Shown: positions 23,150 to 34,637, numbered from the stretch's first letter. The stretch: 64,000 bases of DNA from Skeletonema tropicum (GCA_037178625.1 CM074129.1:3596001-3660000); one strand, 5' to 3'. The notes: generated by a model not told the origin, from the sequence alone. Numbers and translations are program-made.

Positions 23150-24609
23150 TTATTCGTTATTTTGTTTGTACTTTCCTCGTGGCCTCTTCGTATCTCTAGT
23201 TTTTGCCATGATATCTTCATTGTTCTGACTCGCTCTCTTCTTCCCAACGGCTTCTGCATGTTTATCTGCGTCTTTGACAAACCTGCATCTCTCCTCCACT
23301 CTCTTCCTTTCCGTTTGATGGAACTGTTCTACCCATTCCTCAATCATCAGAAACAAGTCAGGGTGTGTCTCAAGAGTTTCAAGTCCATGATCTGCTGCAT
23401 AATGAAGCTTTGGTGTATCATCGTTGCAATCTTTGCACCAAATTTATGTCTCAGATGCCTCATTATAGTGTTCCATTGTTCATCGATCAAATTAGCCTCA
23501 GTGTAGAGAGCAGCACTCTCTGTCTCATCTAACACACCACATACTGCGACACCTGCCGCATTTGCAGCATCAATGAACTCATTCTCGTGGTGTTTTGCAA
23601 GGAAGTCTGCCAATCTCGTTGCGCCTACTTTTGCATCCTCCTTGTGAAGACAACGTACCACATCCTTGAGGTACGGATTCTTTCGGTGGAAACTCATGAA
23701 TGCCTCCTCCGACTTGTGCGAACGAATGGTAACTGCGGTTGTAGTAGTATTCTGTTGCAGTTGGAAATAATCAATTACATTCTTTTCTTCCGTGTGTTGC
23801 TGTTGCTTTGCCACCATTTCCCCCAAGATACGCTTGAAATAATCGTTGCTTGCGTTGTCCGACAAATCAAGATCTGCCAACCCATATTTTTCTAGAAGTG
23901 GAAACTTTGTGTTGCCCACCGAAGGCCGTTCTGTTGCATGTGGATTGGCAGCTTCGCTGTCAGCGCATTTGTTGCTGTTGAAATTGTCGCCGACATTATC
24001 ATTGTTGTCTTTTTCGCAGGTGTCGTCACAGACCCAGTCATCTTCCTCGGGGTAGTTTTGTTCCTCATACCAAACACGCAATTCTGCATTTACTCTCCGA
24101 CCGATCACTTCCATCCCTGGGCAACGAGGCGGATACAGCTTTCCGTCATTCGCCTGTTTTAATACACTGGGGTAACATTTTTCCCACTTATCTGTTTTTC
24201 GTCCTAGACGAATGTACCACCGCGTACTTGATTTCAATGGTGCGGCGGAGACGACCTCTGCATCAATCGTGTGTTCCTCAAAAAATGCTTTCCATTTATC
24301 AGCGCCTGCACAGATGACTTTATCAGCTGCATTTACTTTCACCAACTTACATTGTTCTAATACCCATATCCAGAGGTCATCGTCTATTCCAGCGAATTTT
24401 TGTAATGATAATTTGTTCAATTGTAAAATATTTCCCAACTTGTCGGCGTCCATGATTTGACGTACTTCCGGTGGAGGGTTGTCCTCATCACGATCCCAGA
24501 TGCGGTACCAATGGGAAATCATTGAGTACTTGCATATATACAATAGCATACCCGCTAATAATAATTCGGGTTTTTCTCGTGGACAATCTTTGACGTTGAT
24601 TGTCTCCAT
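23150..24609 (-). pseudogene. Unknown protein gene with a broken frame
   Basis: From the ATG at 24609 a 420-aa frame runs to a stop at 23347. It is rich in Trp and charged residues (WYRIWDRDED, DDLWIWVLEQCK) and ends in an unnatural sequence. A second frame, open from about 23444, reads WCKDCNDDTPKLHYAADH and continues with EEWVEQFHQTERKR and a basic, Lys/Arg-rich tail to a stop at 23150; this looks like the real C terminus. A one-base shift between about 23347 and 23444 would join them (about 486 aa). No consensus intron bridges the two. Possibly a decayed member of a diatom transposon-related family, but the family is not recognised. Could also be an assembly error. Confidence 0.5.
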
Positions 24610-25173
24610 TGCGCTCGTTGTGTTGAAAAAAGATGGCGAGGTGTGCAGGGTAGTTGTGTTTATGACCGTACTGTGCTGTCTTGACTGTTCAATGCGTCGT
24701 TGCGAAAATTTAACAGTAAGTTGAATATATGGTATAGATTGGATTCGTAAGTTTTCGCAACGGTCTACCGAATGATGCCGTTGTTATTGGTGGTTATGAT
24801 GGTAACTTCCTCGATGCTATTGCAGCGCAAATTAAAAAAAAGTCGTGGTGCTGCTTGTTATTTTTGTACGTAAGACGGTATGTTATGTGACTGTACATTA
24901 GTTTACAAGTAAAAAAATTTAACACGGGATGCGCGATGTGAAATCGATCACGCCTATTTCCAAAATAAAAGTGAGGGAGGTAGGGAGATTGGAACGCTAA
25001 TTATGTGGAACTAACAACTACTCCTACTAGATATGATGTCAAAACGAGGGGACGCCCCCTAAATATTGAACTCCAACACAGAATTGCTCCCTTGACAAAC
25101 CTTCTTGAAGCACAAAATATGCGTAAAAGCTAGTAGTTCTACAATTTTTCGGATTTTGCTCAAAATATGAGGG
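24610..25173. other. Intergenic, no gene seen
   Basis: Upstream of the frame-broken gene and left flank of the hAT element. AT-rich, no coding sequence recognised. Confidence 0.5.
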
Positions 25174-25181
25174 AGGGAGGT

Positions 25182-26072
25182 TAGCGTAATGGAATTTCAA
25201 AAGGGTGAAATTTCACTACTGCAACTTTCGTGAAATTTACAGGGTGAAAGTTGCACCAATTTTGGCCAACAATGAAATTTCACAAAAATTCTGGCGCGAA
25301 CGGATGGTACTGAACCAACACGTAGCACAAAAATAACCTAAGACCCTTCATTCCACCAACCACCAAACCCCAAAGAACACCACGCACCATCCAGATGATG
25401 AGTTTGTCAACTCAGCGGAGAGTAACTCTTCACCAAAATGCTGGCGACTAACAATGCAGTATTACTTATTCCTTCGTAGTAATTCAGCTTACATGCGTGT
25501 TCCTGCATTGGCATGTACCAGATGATTTTGGGCGCGGATGGCTCTTATTTTGGGTGCGGGTATGTGCACAAATCATCTTTGGAACAGCTGCAACAGAACA
25601 ACAAGTCTTTTAGTATCAAAAATGTGGTACAGTATGTGGAATCAACTGGTGCTATTTCTGGTCGCATCACGTGGTTTGAATGTTATGCAGGATCATCTGA
25701 CTTCTATCGATTGGTTGCTAAGCCTCTAATGTCTATGGGAACTGTCGGATCGATGGATTGTGAGCGTAGGGCCAAACCTCTGAAGAACAGCATTCTTGTG
25801 AAGGATAGGAATAGGATGAAGGATCCAACTGGTGTTGCACTTCTTCGAGGGAAGGAAAACCTCCGTCATATCATGGATGCGAAGAAGATGCTTGGAAAGA
25901 AGCTTGCTGACAGTCTCTCTTAGAGTGATGTGTTGACTGCAGAGTGCAAAGTATTACGACTATCTCAGGATAAGCTAGAGTGAAATTTAATCCCTTGAAA
26001 TTTCTGAAATTTCTGAAATTTCAACCTGCAATTTTCAACCCCCTCCAAAAATGGTGAAATTCCATTACGCTA
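25182..26072 (+). mobile_element. Internally deleted hAT transposon
   Basis: The left end TAGCGTAATGGAATTTCA (25182-25199) is the exact reverse complement of the right end 26055-26072. The flanks are a perfect 8 bp direct repeat AGGGAGGT (25174-25181 and 26073-26080). An 8 bp duplication with termini starting TAGNG is the hallmark of hAT elements. The 891 bp interior keeps only a C-terminal transposase fragment, and GAAATTTC motifs are clustered near both ends. It is non-autonomous; an intact copy elsewhere would have to supply transposase. Confidence 0.85.
25513..25923 (+). pseudogene. hAT transposase C-terminal fragment
   Basis: An open frame of 136 codons inside the hAT element. The segment from about residue 65 to 120 (SSDFYRLVAKPLMSMGTVGS then ERRAKPLKNSILVKDRNR) resembles the hAT C-terminal dimerisation region, in which a small-residue stretch and an E-R motif precede a helix. 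The catalytic DDE core and the N-terminal zinc finger are missing, so this is a remnant. The ATG used is only the first Met in frame. Confidence 0.65.
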
Positions 26073-26080
26073 AGGGAGGT

Positions 26081-26891
26081 AAGCAAACTGAAAAATCAAG
26101 TCGAAGCGCCCAGAATCAGACATCATTACAAAGCAAATGAAGGAAGGCCGCTTGACCTTGACTGGGCTAAGCCAAACATCTCAATTCCAATCCCCAACCC
26201 TGACTTATCCCTTCAAATTCAAATGTACATAAGATCAAGTCATCTCGTTCGTTGCTTACTTGAACTTCCGTAGTTTGAGGTCTTTAGATAGTACGTACGT
26301 ACGACGACCACAATAATTCAATTCGTGCAAGAGAGTGGGCTACCCGCCCCGTCCGATTACTTCAGATTCAGTCGAAACATGGACATAGGTATAGACATAG
26401 CTTGATGCTTCGCTTGGATTGGTAATGATAATGTTAAAGATTTTTGTTGCTGTGACTGTGATTTATGTATGTAGTGATATATGTCTGTAGGTATCGTAGT
26501 GGTTGATGATGCGACTGATACTGATAGCCTTGGCCTTGGATGGACTATTAGGGAATGCTTATGCTTATATATTGAAATTGAAACGTAACCTCAACAGCAC
26601 CTTACTACCTATACTGACAATTTTTTGCTGCTTCATCTGAAGCTGGTATGGAGTCGATTCTTGTGATTGTGATAATGAAGATCATCGCCCAGAGGAAAGC
26701 CATCGACCTGACGTCCCACAACCACAACGAGGACGAGGGAGCCAGGTAAAGATTGGAATGGGCAAATGCAAACTACGAGCATCCTACTAATAAGTGTACT
26801 CTAACTCTATCTCTACTCCAATTCTAGCCTTGTAGTTGTAGATAGTGATAGTAGTCTCTCGAGTGTATATATCTATCATTTGCTTTCGCTA
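26081..26891. other. Intergenic, no gene seen
   Basis: Between the hAT element and the 3' end of the SCOT gene. A GTACGTACGTACGACGACC stretch lies near 26291. No coding sequence or RNA gene recognised. Confidence 0.5.
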
Positions 26892-28709
26892 CTAGGGCTC
26901 ATCCATCAACGGTATCGTTCCTTCTACAACATCAAATGAGCAAGATGTGGCCGCCCTCACGTCATCAACTGTTATTCCCTGCGCTATTTCGATCAGAGTA
27001 AGCCCTCCATTCTTCAAGCCCTTCTTATCACAATCAAATACACACATGTCGGTGATGATTCTATCAACTACACCCTTTCCAGTGAGTGGAAGTGTGCACT
27101 CCTCTAGTATTTTGTGAGCACCACCCTTGGCTGTGTGCTCCATGGTGACGACTACTGTGCTTGGGCTGCTAACCAAATCCATAGCACCACCCATACCTTT
27201 TTGAAACATAATCAAGTCAGACTGAACTATCATACATAAAACAATGATTAAATAGCAATCAATCACAACCACGACAATGGACGTACCTTTCAGAAGCTTA
27301 CCAGGAATGAAGAATGATGCAAGGTCACCAGAGCTACTGCATTGCATACCTCCTAATATTGTCAAGTCCATATGACCTCCTCGAATCATATTGAAACTCT
27401 CAGAGGAATGAAACGTGCTAGCACCAGGAACTGCAGTGACTGTCTCTTTACCCGCGTTGATGTAGTCGGGATCAGCTGATTGGCCGAGTGATGGGTCAGG
27501 GTAGGGCCCAAGGCCCATCAACCCATTCTCAGCTTGCAGCTCAATATGCATTCCTTCGGGAATGAAGCTTGAAGCCATTGTCGGAATTCCTATGCCGAGA
27601 TTGACATACATTCCATCACGAAATTCTTTCGCGGCACGTTTTACAATGCGACCTCGTCCTCCGGAAATGTCCATTACTTTTCCAGCAGTAGTTTCACGCA
27701 ATCGCTCAATCCGTTTCTCGTTATCTGTTGCATGTATCAAGTGATCTACATATACACCAGATAAATGAATCTCGTCAGGGTCTAATTCACCAGCTTCAAC
27801 AATTGTTTCAGCTTCGGCTATTACAACATTTCCAGCTACTGCACAGTCAGGATTGGCGTTTGAAGATGTCCCACGAAAAACGAGATTGCCTCTTGTGTCT
27901 GCCTTGTACGCCTTCACAAAACTCACGTCAGGTCTCAGGGCATACTCCATCACATATTCTTTACCATCAAACATTTGCGTTGGGCGTGGTTGTGTATGAA
28001 CCGCCACACTTCCATCAGGAGCATGCTTTAAGGGCAGACCTCCATTTGCATACATTGTACCCGCACCTGCTGGCGTGAACACTGCCGGCATACCAGCACC
28101 AGCTGCTCTAAGCCTAGCTGCGATAGTTCCTTGCGGGACCAATTCCACCTCCAATTCACCAGTAAAGAACATTCGTTCAAAGTTTTTGTTTTCGCCTACA
28201 TAACTTGCAATCATGCGTTTCACTTTTCCACATTCGAACAGTTTGCCGAGACCAAACCCATCCACTCCAGCAGTTAGACTTGCCACTGTCAAGTTGGATG
28301 GGCCGTCCTCCCATGCACTCAAGGTGTTCAAGAGAGTTTCTGGAGTACCACCTAATCCGAACCCTCCAACGGCAACGGTGTCACCTGATTTTAGACCTGA
28401 GAGTTGCAACGCGGTAGATGCATCTTTGCATAGCTTTGATGGTACCGTTGTGTGATGATGTATTCTTCGGCAAGTGACGTTTGTAGGCAGACCTCCCAAG
28501 TGATGATAGTATCCATGTAACAAATTACATCGATGCGTGTCAACCTTGACAGCTTTGTACTCGGAATTTATAGCACTGCACAGCGATGATGATGCGATGT
28601 ATCGTCTTCGTCTCGATGATGATCCAATACGTCCGCCGACGTCACATAATGCAGCACTCCGGCCCAAGATACACCGGCTGCCCCACTTAAGCAGAGAAGA
28701 TGATGCCAT
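26892..28709 (-). CDS. OXCT1: Succinyl-CoA:3-ketoacid CoA-transferase, mitochondrial
   Basis: Two exons, 28709-27287 and 27196-26892, give 575 aa. The intron 27286-27197 is exactly 90 nt and has no in-frame stop, so an unspliced reading adds 30 hydrophobic residues between IPGKLLKG and MGGAMD; family alignment (GMGGAMDLV) shows it is an intron. The subunits are fused as in eukaryotic SCOT: the A part (GDTVAVGGFGLGGTPE, about residue 100) and the B part with the catalytic Glu in the ENGLMGLGP motif (about residue 395). The N terminus is rich in Ser and Arg without acidic residues, a mitochondrial presequence. The enzyme moves CoA between succinyl-CoA and acetoacetate. The gene symbol follows the animal name. 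Confidence 0.93.
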   Translation of the reverse strand: MASSSLLKWGSRCILGRSAALCDVGGRIGSSSRRRRYIASSSLCSAINSEYKAVKVDTHRCNLLHGYYHHLGGLPTNVTCRRIHHHTTVPSKLCKDASTALQLSGLKSGDTVAVGGFGLGGTPETLLNTLSAWEDGPSNLTVASLTAGVDGFGLGKLFECGKVKRMIASYVGENKNFERMFFTGELEVELVPQGTIAARLRAAGAGMPAVFTPAGAGTMYANGGLPLKHAPDGSVAVHTQPRPTQMFDGKEYVMEYALRPDVSFVKAYKADTRGNLVFRGTSSNANPDCAVAGNVVIAEAETIVEAGELDPDEIHLSGVYVDHLIHATDNEKRIERLRETTAGKVMDISGGRGRIVKRAAKEFRDGMYVNLGIGIPTMASSFIPEGMHIELQAENGLMGLGPYPDPSLGQSADPDYINAGKETVTAVPGASTFHSSESFNMIRGGHMDLTILGGMQCSSSGDLASFFIPGKLLKGTSIVVVVIDCYLIIVLCMIVQSDLIMFQKGMGGAMDLVSSPSTVVVTMEHTAKGGAHKILEECTLPLTGKGVVDRIITDMCVFDCDKKGLKNGGLTLIEIAQGITVDDVRAATSCSFDVVEGTIPLMDEP

Positions 28710-29130
28710 GGTGTAAATGATAGTGTCAGTTGACTGTTTTTATGCAGTCATCCGACACTATTGCTATCAACGCTGTGTTCTGAAACGAACCGAGGCAAGC
28801 TGCGTTCTCATGATTGAGCGTCGAGATTTGTTCTGGCAATGTTGATGTCACTCTTTATGTCACACATGCGCGTCTCCGAGCGTTCTCGCTACGCCCAGCC
28901 AAGGTTCCCCGTTCCCCTTCTCCGTTCTGCCGGGAGTCAGCACACACTTCGTCAGAGCATAATAAAGGCAGCACGAGTAAGCAATGGCAATGGTGGTGAG
29001 CGATAGCAGTGAGAAGTCGTCCTCTACAAAGTAAGAATCGCCCCTAACACTCGGGAAATATTGGTAGAAATAATTGGTGCACGATTCAGTCGTCGCTTGG
29101 CTATACTGAAACACAAAACATCACTCGAAA
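28710..29130. other. Divergent intergenic region
   Basis: 421 bp between the SCOT and COX16-like start codons; must contain both promoters. No motif assigned. A minus open frame at 28860-29114 has no family similarity. Confidence 0.45.
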
Positions 29131-29574
29131 ATGAGCGATCCAAAATCAACACCATCGCCATCACTAAAATCGTTCCAAGAGCAGTACAAATTACGGCCTA
29201 CTGCTGCTGGTGTCAAAAAAGCATCTTCACGAATACAACAACCCTCCAATTTTCACCTCTTCGTAAAGGCCGGGCTACCATTCCTCCTATTCAGCGTCGG
29301 CGCCTCCCTAGTATTAAAAAGTGCAGTAGAAGGGAAAAATATTGAACGTGACAAATCCAAAGGACTGGTTAGTAAATCAGAACGTCAGGCGAGATTAGAC
29401 TCTGAAAAGGACGAGATGATGGAAAAATTGAATAAGAAATGGAAGAAGCAAGATTTGGATAATACGAAACGGATTGAGCGTCCGGAGGAGATATTGGAAC
29501 GGAGGAAGAAGGAGAGGGAGGATAGGAATAGGTGGCATAGACGGGCGTGGAGATGGATTACGTTTCAACAGTGA
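29131..29574 (+). CDS. COX16-like mitochondrial inner-membrane protein
   Basis: 147 aa, intronless. One TM helix at about residues 41-66 (LFVKAGLPFLLFSVGASLVL) is followed by a highly charged tail with coiled-coil character and IERPEEILERRKKEREDRN. Size, single N-terminal helix and the G-x-P-F/M-L-L pattern resemble COX16, an assembly factor of cytochrome c oxidase that works at copper insertion in COX1/COX2. The usual RxPRPWE motif is only loosely present (RIERPEE). It lies next to mitochondrial SCOT, but this is probably coincidental. Alternative: an unrelated small membrane protein. Confidence 0.55.
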   Translation: MSDPKSTPSPSLKSFQEQYKLRPTAAGVKKASSRIQQPSNFHLFVKAGLPFLLFSVGASLVLKSAVEGKNIERDKSKGLVSKSERQARLDSEKDEMMEKLNKKWKKQDLDNTKRIERPEEILERRKKEREDRNRWHRRAWRWITFQQ

Positions 29575-29999
29575 TGTTCTCTTTTGAATACTTGAACAGT
29601 AATGAGAGTTGGAGTTAAACTGATTCTATCTTTATCGCGAACATCGAATGGTCATTGCGCTAGATTCGTTTTACCTCCTGGCTATAACAATAAAATCGAA
29701 CCAGTCATACACACCAAAGGTTAAGGTGCTCGTACTCCCAAATTCGCGTGCGTGTCGGCCATCCCTCTGGAAGAGCCAGTAAATCAACTATTGAATTCTT
29801 CCAACTCTTATCCCAATTTTCTACTGGATTTGAAAAGTGGACGAGGGAAGCAATGTTGCACAAATCAGCATAGGTTTTGTTAGGTTGAGTAGTGATGGTA
29901 TCTGCAGGTATCTGCACTCATAGATTGCCATTTATATGTATTCTATCCTATATATGTATTCAATCCTATATCTCCCTCTTCCTACATAAACATATGATG
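29575..29999. other. Intergenic, possible orphan ORF
   Basis: A 70-codon minus frame at 29705-29917 has natural-looking composition (VENWDKSWKNSIVDLLALPE) but no recognised family, and could be a gene remnant. Otherwise AT-rich, with repeated TATATGTATTC near 29935-29965. Confidence 0.35.
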
Positions 30000-32900
30000 T
30001 TAAACGTTGCTGTCACCCCCAAGCCTCATCTCCTCGCCACTCTGTTCTTCCCTAATCTTCTCCTGGAGCTCTGCAACAATTACGCGGAGCTTCTCGGCCG
30101 ATTCAAACTTATCTTGGTCGGCAGCTGCATTCATTTCTGCTTCAGCTTCTTTCAACCGCTTTTCTAGATCCTGTATAGTAGGCAATATCGGCTCTAGCTT
30201 GTAGAGTTGCTCAAGGCACTTCTGGTAACCAGCGGCATCCTTGAAATTCCAATTTTTACGAGCGTTCTCTTTCAGATTGATATAAGTGTCGATTTCTTTC
30301 ATCAGCTCGTAACGCGTCTTAAAAACCTTCGTCTTCCCACCCTCGTCTATGAAGTTGGCTTCCAAAGTGGTCGCACCGGTATCCTTAGTACTATCACCAC
30401 CTCCATCAATAATGTTTTGGTTTTGATCGGCATCATCGGCATTGGGCTGTTGCTCATTCTCCGGCTGGATAGTTTCGGCTTTTGGAGTATTCTTTCCACT
30501 TAGCCCAAAGTAAGCGTAACCAATCGTCACAGCAATGCCTAGCCAAGTTTGCCCAGTCGTATACAAGCTTAAATCAGAAGAATCACAGCATGTTGAGATA
30601 CATTGAACAAGAAGTTGAGAGAAGCATGCATGGGTACACTCCTTACAAAAGACTCACGTGTTGCTAGGGTCCAGGTTCTGAATGACCCCAAAGGCGAGAC
30701 TAATGGCACCCAAAATGATCCAGAAAATAATGTAAAGCCTTGTCGACCAAAGGACGACGGCCATCTGAAGCGAAGATTAAATTGAGTACTTGAGCAAGCG
30801 AAAGCATGAGCAATACAAGGACTGACTTACTAATCTGGTCTTTCCAAATTCCAACAAAATATACCAACCTCGCTTCACTCTGCCCCTGCAACCTCTCAAT
30901 GATACTTGATTTCGATAACGATACTCTGCTGAGCGTCGAACTTGCTCGAGATAGGTGTCGAGAAATCGATAGTAAAGACTTGTTTCCTTTGATTCCTCCC
31001 CTAATTCTTGTATGACCTGGACGTGTACATCAGAATCAGATAAAAGGTAAGAGAAGAGATGTCGATATTCATGTCCATGGCCTTCGCTGCATGGAAATTA
31101 CTTACCACAGACGTTACAAGCCCGAACACAATATTATGAATGAATGTTAAATATTCATTGTCATTGATTCCATCTCCAACTTCCTCAATTCCTGTTGTAT
31201 TATTTGCCGTTGTACTATTTGCCGTTGTATTATTCTGTTTCTCTGGATCTTGTTTCATTAATTCACCCTTTATCAAGAATGCGGTTGTCATTGTCCAAGC
31301 CGCCAGCAGCACAAGCTAAAATCAGAAGAATCACACCATGTTGAGATAAATTGAACGAGAAATTGAAAGAAACATGCATAGGTACACTCCCTCATTACAA
31401 AAGACTCACAACAAGTGCCGCACTAAAAAAGAACTGGCAGAACTGCTGGTAGAATAGAAGATTTGTTTTCTCTCTTTCGTCATCCTCTTCCTCGTCGCGA
31501 CGAAGTAGTTCTTTTAGCTTGATTTCTTGTGCCTGGAGATTTTTCCCTCCTAAGCCTTCGTCATGTTGAGACTTAATACTCTGAATGAGTTCCATTTTTT
31601 CTCTCTTGTCCATACTCTGCAGCAGATGATACCGTTGCTCTTCTGACACAGCACCATCCTTAGCGGCATTTTCAAGCAGCTCGTAGTAATCCTTCTTTTC
31701 CTGTGAAAGCCTCAATTGGTCTTTATATGCTGCCCAAATGCCTGGGTGTTTGAATCGGTCTCCAGGTTCGTATCTAGAGCGAAGATAATTATGAGTGCGA
31801 TGATTTGATCCAATCAATTAGAAGAAGAGCAATGCAAACTTACCGCTGGATGAATGTTCTAAAATGCGCACTATGGAACTCTTCCGCCCAGCCTTTCATA
31901 TGCTTCTTGCCTGCCACATAAAAATCGTACCAGTGCCGGAAACAGATGATATCACTTGCATCGTTCCGAGTTAGGCCCATCAGTTTCCATTTAGTCGCGC
32001 GGCTCTCTTGCTCTTCATCATCTCTCTTCCGGAAAATTCGATGTGCTACAGCTGAACCCTTTGTATTCCCACTCTCAGTCACTTCTTTTTCCTTACTCTC
32101 AGTCCTCCAGTCTTTTGATTCACGGTTCAGTGCTGTAATATTTCTTATCCCATTAGCCTTCAGGGACCGAATTGCGTCAGGAGGCAACCCTATCTCGCCC
32201 ATTACCATCCTCAACTCACGTTCACCCGGACGTACCTCATCATTGCGAAAGGTTAAGATCCAATCAGAAGGTAGATAACCAATGAAACGATACGAATACC
32301 ACTTCTTGAACTTCTCGATTGCATCTTTCTCTGTAGCGTTAAAAAGGGCATTGCTATTCTCTTCTGTCCCTAGTTTCTCGAACCAAGATTTAGGTTTCTG
32401 CACAAAATGGGCTGGCGTTTGTACCTTATTATCTTCAAGAGCCTTCACCACCTTGTCGTTATACAAGCCTAACTCCTTTAAGACCTCCACAAGATCGTCC
32501 TTCGGAGCTTGTTTACGAAAATCATTGAAGCTCTCCTTACTAAAGAGATCCCAGTTGATTTTCCCTCCTTTACTCTCGTTTTTCTCTATCCACCTAGAAA
32601 GAATTATGAATTCTTCGGTATCGCTTCTTTTGAACAGTGGCTCTCTCAATTCTTTGCCATTTCTCTTGCACATTTTCCTTATTTCCTGAGTAGTACTCTC
32701 AAAGAAGTCCTCGAATTCCTTTTGCGTCGGATATTGAGCTCGAATATGCTCATCTGTCGATTCTCGCAGGTTCAAAATTCCAATAACTTTCTCAACGATA
32801 GGATCAACTTTCCTGGGAAGAGATAAGTTTTGTTTGTGAACATATCTTGTCGTTCCACTAAGAAACTCAATTTTGACGAGGCTTTTCCTTCTACCAGGGC

Positions 32901-33060
32901 TATCGGGGCCCGCCGGAGACTTGATTTTTGCCATGTCTCTTACTTGACCATCGGTAAAAACTACTTGTTGGCCTATATCAAGGTGAAGACTTTCCCCGAT
33001 TTCGCTTCCAGTTCCTCTTTCACCTCCACCATCTGGCGTACTGTGACCAGACTGGCTCAT
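30000..33060 (-). CDS. Six-exon multi-pass membrane protein of unknown function
   Basis: Exons 33060-31844, 31773-31410, 31315-31106, 31016-30831, 30764-30658 and 30567-30000 join in phase to 883 aa; every intron is GT-AG and 70-100 nt. A soluble N-terminal part of about 500 aa is rich in charged residues and has two similar segments of the type W-F-E-K-L...F-K-K-W-Y and FRHWYDFY, perhaps internal repeats. Four hydrophobic segments follow (about 510-545, 580-600, 664-687, 697-717). The cytoplasmic or lumenal tail is a coiled coil with UVR-like motifs (NFKDAAGYQKCLEQL and DKFESAEKLRVIVAELQ). No catalytic motif is recognised. An asparagine-rich NTTANxTT stretch (about 550) lies between the first two helices and could be glycosylated if extracytoplasmic. 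Confidence 0.75.
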
Positions 33061-33691
33061 GTTTTACCTTCAGAGTAGGGCGCCTCTGGCTGCTGGACAC
33101 ACAAATTGAGATTCGGGCAACGAAACAGAGTGGTTTGTGCGATGATGTCTTTCTCTCTGTTTATACCTTCGAAGTAGGAAGACCCTACCGTGATACAATC
33201 CGATGCATCGCCCGCCGCAACCACGTGAGGAGTATTTTTGTCCAGAGATATGTAAGATGAGCCCAAAAAGTTGCACAACTTTTTTGGAGAAGAAAGAAAA
33301 TGGAAAAGAGCTCCGGCTACCAGACGCGAAGGTTTCTGACCGGTCGGTACTGAAAGTTGTCTTCAAGATGAAGACGCTCTTCATTAGTCTTCATTCATTC
33401 TGAATTGCCATCGCAAAAAGAGCCAGCCTTCATATCATGCTTTTGCTGCTGCTTCACTCTTCTCTATTAGATATGTATGCTGATCAAGTTGTTGCAGACA
33501 TCTGTCGCGACTTTCCTGAGTTTTGAATAGAATAGCGGCAGAATAGACTAGCGCTCTCGTATGGTAGTTGATCCCCCGCCTTGCACTTGCACTTTCACCA
33601 TTGCTGTTGCTATATGTTCTGCCACTGTCATTAACTCACTTTACAGAAATCATGTGCTCAAGTTGTTGCATCTTCGAAATCAACTACTCTC
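33061..33691. other. Intergenic, no gene seen
   Basis: Upstream of the 883-aa gene and downstream of the coiled-coil gene. No coding region recognised. Confidence 0.5.
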
Positions 33692-34351
33692 CTATACCTG
33701 CTGCCTCTGCATCAACTCAAACTCCAACTCATCTCGTTCCGACTCCGTCAATGCAAGCTTCAGCTTCATCTCTGCAAGCTCTTGCGTGGCAATCGAAAGT
33801 GCATTTGTATTTTGCGAGGCATGCGACATAATTGCGTTAGCATTTGTTGGGTTGTTGCAAGTAGTAGTATTGTCGTGTGATGAGAGATTGGCTTTGTTAT
33901 TGACGCTGCAGATATTTCTGTCTACTTCTTCCATCCCTATTAGTTCCAGGTACTGATGATTTGTTTGAGTAGTGTTGTAATTTTTGATTTCGTTTTCATC
34001 ATTGTTTATTGTTACAAAATCGTCACCTACTTCTTCCAGTGGAGATAATGGTGGTTGACTATGTGGCATGTCATGATAATTATTTGTTGCTGTGTCATTT
34101 TCATCCGCAGATGAGTCAATTATTCGTTTGCCAGTTATTGCTGCCGCTCTTGAATCGTTCTGGCCACCATCACAAGCCGCATTGCTCTTCTGGCTATTAA
34201 ATTTATCACTGCTCGTATTGACGGGCTCTGTCGATGACGAGCCACTACCATCATTATTTTCCAACAAAGATTGAACCAGTGATTTTTGTAGCTGCAACAC
34301 TTCGCCGCGAAAAGATGACCAATGCGCCTCTTCGCTGCGAGAGCTCTGCAT
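33692..34351 (-). CDS. Hypothetical disordered protein with C-terminal coiled coil
   Basis: 219 aa. Ser/Asn/Asp-rich and mostly disordered, with a short N-terminal helix (SFRGEVLQLQKSLVQSLLE) and a C-terminal heptad-rich helix (IATQELAEMKLKLALTESER, then ELEFELMQRQ). The stop lies two codons after CAG|GTATAG, which could be a splice donor, so a further exon is possible. Transcribed divergently from RAD51B. No family recognised. Confidence 0.5.
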   Translation of the reverse strand: MQSSRSEEAHWSSFRGEVLQLQKSLVQSLLENNDGSGSSSTEPVNTSSDKFNSQKSNAACDGGQNDSRAAAITGKRIIDSSADENDTATNNYHDMPHSQPPLSPLEEVGDDFVTINNDENEIKNYNTTQTNHQYLELIGMEEVDRNICSVNNKANLSSHDNTTTCNNPTNANAIMSHASQNTNALSIATQELAEMKLKLALTESERDELEFELMQRQQV

Positions 34352-34637
34352 TGTATACGATTTTGATATTTAAAGTTAAATGCTCTGCTGCGATTGCTCT
34401 GCTGATATTGCAAAATCTATTGTATGACCGCACCACCGCAACAACTTTTGTTCGCATTACCTTCCGTCGTTCGCTCTTTCTCCGTTTTCGATCATCCTAC
34501 TTATTTTGTTTGTAGGCTAATGTTAGAAATAAAATTATTGATAGCTCCTTCTTATTTCCCTGCCTCTCACTAGAGCCCGTTCACAGCACGACTATGAACG
34601 CATTGCCTGGTATGTACTTAATAAGAACAGCCAAACA
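34352..34637. promoter_or_regulatory. Shared divergent upstream region
   Basis: 286 bp separate the starts of the coiled-coil gene and the RAD51B-like gene. AT-rich in the middle (ATTGATAGC, TTATTTTGTTTG). No defined motif. Confidence 0.4.

Noticed and set aside
29705..29917. 70-codon minus frame with natural-looking protein sequence.
   Set aside because: No domain, no clear start context or partner exon; kept only as a note in the intergenic entry.
33561..33956. 131-aa plus frame overlapping the coiled-coil gene.
   Set aside because: Antisense shadow; no family feature and opposite to a frame with better coiled-coil signal.
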